Source: Rhodoferax lacus | GTDB taxonomy: Bacteria > Pseudomonadota > Gammaproteobacteria > Burkholderiales > Burkholderiaceae_C | Reading direction: 5' to 3' | Assembly (NCBI RefSeq): GCF_003415675.1 | Contig: NZ_QFZK01000005.1 | Span: 186,001 to 250,000, forward strand | Length of the DNA stretch: 64,000 bases | In this document: positions 63,696-64,000 of the stretch, piece by piece | Layout of the letters: each line of letters starts with the position of its first letter | How positions within the stretch are numbered: position 1 is the first letter of the stretch | Translations under genes and position numbers: made by a program | The notes under the pieces: generated by a model | Databases searched by the model: none | The model's input: the letters and a program-made list of their open reading frames with translations, nothing else | Told to the model about the DNA's origin: nothing

Positions 63696-64000
63696 ATGAG
63701 CACTACCGCCCAAGCCCAGACTGCTGCCGCGCTGTCCGGCGTGGTGGTGGTCTTGCTGCTGGACTTTGCAGCCCAGCACCGGGCCTGGGGCTGGTTGCGT
63801 CTGGCGCAGGGCAGTGCGGGCTTCAAGGGCGTGCCGGGTTTGCGCTTCACCAAGATCATGGGCAGTGGCCACGGCGGCGGCTTTGGCCTGCGCCCCAGCG
63901 CCACGCACCAGGGGCTGGTGTTTGTGCTGGATGACCAAACTTCGGCACAAGCCTTTTGCAGCAGCACCGAACTGCAGGCCTTTGTGGGGCGTGCGCGCGA
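63696..64000 (+). CDS. crtA: Spheroidene monooxygenase CrtA (N-terminal part)
   Basis: The first 101 residues are visible; the gene runs off the window. VVLLLDFAAQHRAWGWLRLAQG, LRFTKIMGSGHGGGFGLRPSATHQGLVFVLDD is the CrtA signature. It adds the keto group to spheroidene to give spheroidenone under oxic conditions. It follows pufC by 24 bp, as in the pufBALMC-crtADC order of Rubrivivax. The initiating ATG at 63696 is the first in frame. Confidence 0.93.
   Translation, partial: MSTTAQAQTAAALSGVVVVLLLDFAAQHRAWGWLRLAQGSAGFKGVPGLRFTKIMGSGHGGGFGLRPSATHQGLVFVLDDQTSAQAFCSSTELQAFVGRAR

Overview
The window reads as a chromosome segment of a photosynthetic betaproteobacterium of the order Burkholderiales, most probably a Comamonadaceae species close to Rhodoferax. 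The evidence is the GC-rich coding style, the betaproteobacterial gene neighbourhoods (nadE-glnB; sigma factor-DUF3619-DUF3106-RDD; bpt-aat), a dispersed intergenic repeat of a kind I associate with Comamonadaceae, and a photosynthesis gene cluster ordered crtE-crtF-bchCXYZ-puf-crtA as in Rubrivivax/Rhodoferax. The genus is inference.

1-20.7 kb is a phosphate-centred region: the end of ppk, a SixA-like phosphatase, a kinase/regulator pair, ppx, a fasciclin lipoprotein, then pstSCAB-phoU-phoB-phoR. Good PHO boxes face both ways between the fasciclin gene and pstS. After an ArnT-like membrane protein come rpmE2, rho, trxA, a flavoprotein, and a PhnD-like binding protein translationally coupled to a hybrid sensor kinase.

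20.7-31.8 kb holds housekeeping genes: the SRP RNA gene ffs, dnaX (with an A9 tract exactly where a gamma form would end), ybaB, recR, a MAPEG protein, gloB-mltD divergent from a methyltransferase-rnhA pair, the molybdenum cofactor genes moaA-mobA-moeA and an orphan NarL-type regulator.

31.9-51.3 kb contains a membrane H+-pyrophosphatase divergent from a soluble pyrophosphatase, a GNAT-like protein, nadE-glnB, a LOG-family gene with dgkA, the sigma factor operon, the branched-chain amino acid genes ilvB-ilvH-ilvC and leuA around pssA, pbpG, an iclR regulator, both N-degron transferases (bpt, aat) and tRNA-Pro(UGG).

51.3-64 kb is the photosynthesis cluster. It opens with a PpaA/AerR-like cobalamin-binding regulator and a 45-residue membrane protein on the minus strand. 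Divergently, crtE-crtF make spheroidene-type carotenoids, bchCXYZ complete bacteriochlorophyll a, and pufB-(extra ORF)-pufA-pufL-pufM-pufC encode the LH1 and reaction centre proteins; crtA is cut by the window end. Exact TGT-N12-ACA sites (PpsR/CrtJ boxes) flank the crtE promoter and precede bchC. The most unusual item is a 75-residue single-span ORF inserted between pufB and pufA: it aligns to the C-terminal half of the LH1 beta polypeptide but has Gln where the bacteriochlorophyll-ligating His should be. It is the best candidate here for an undescribed component of the photosynthetic core complex.
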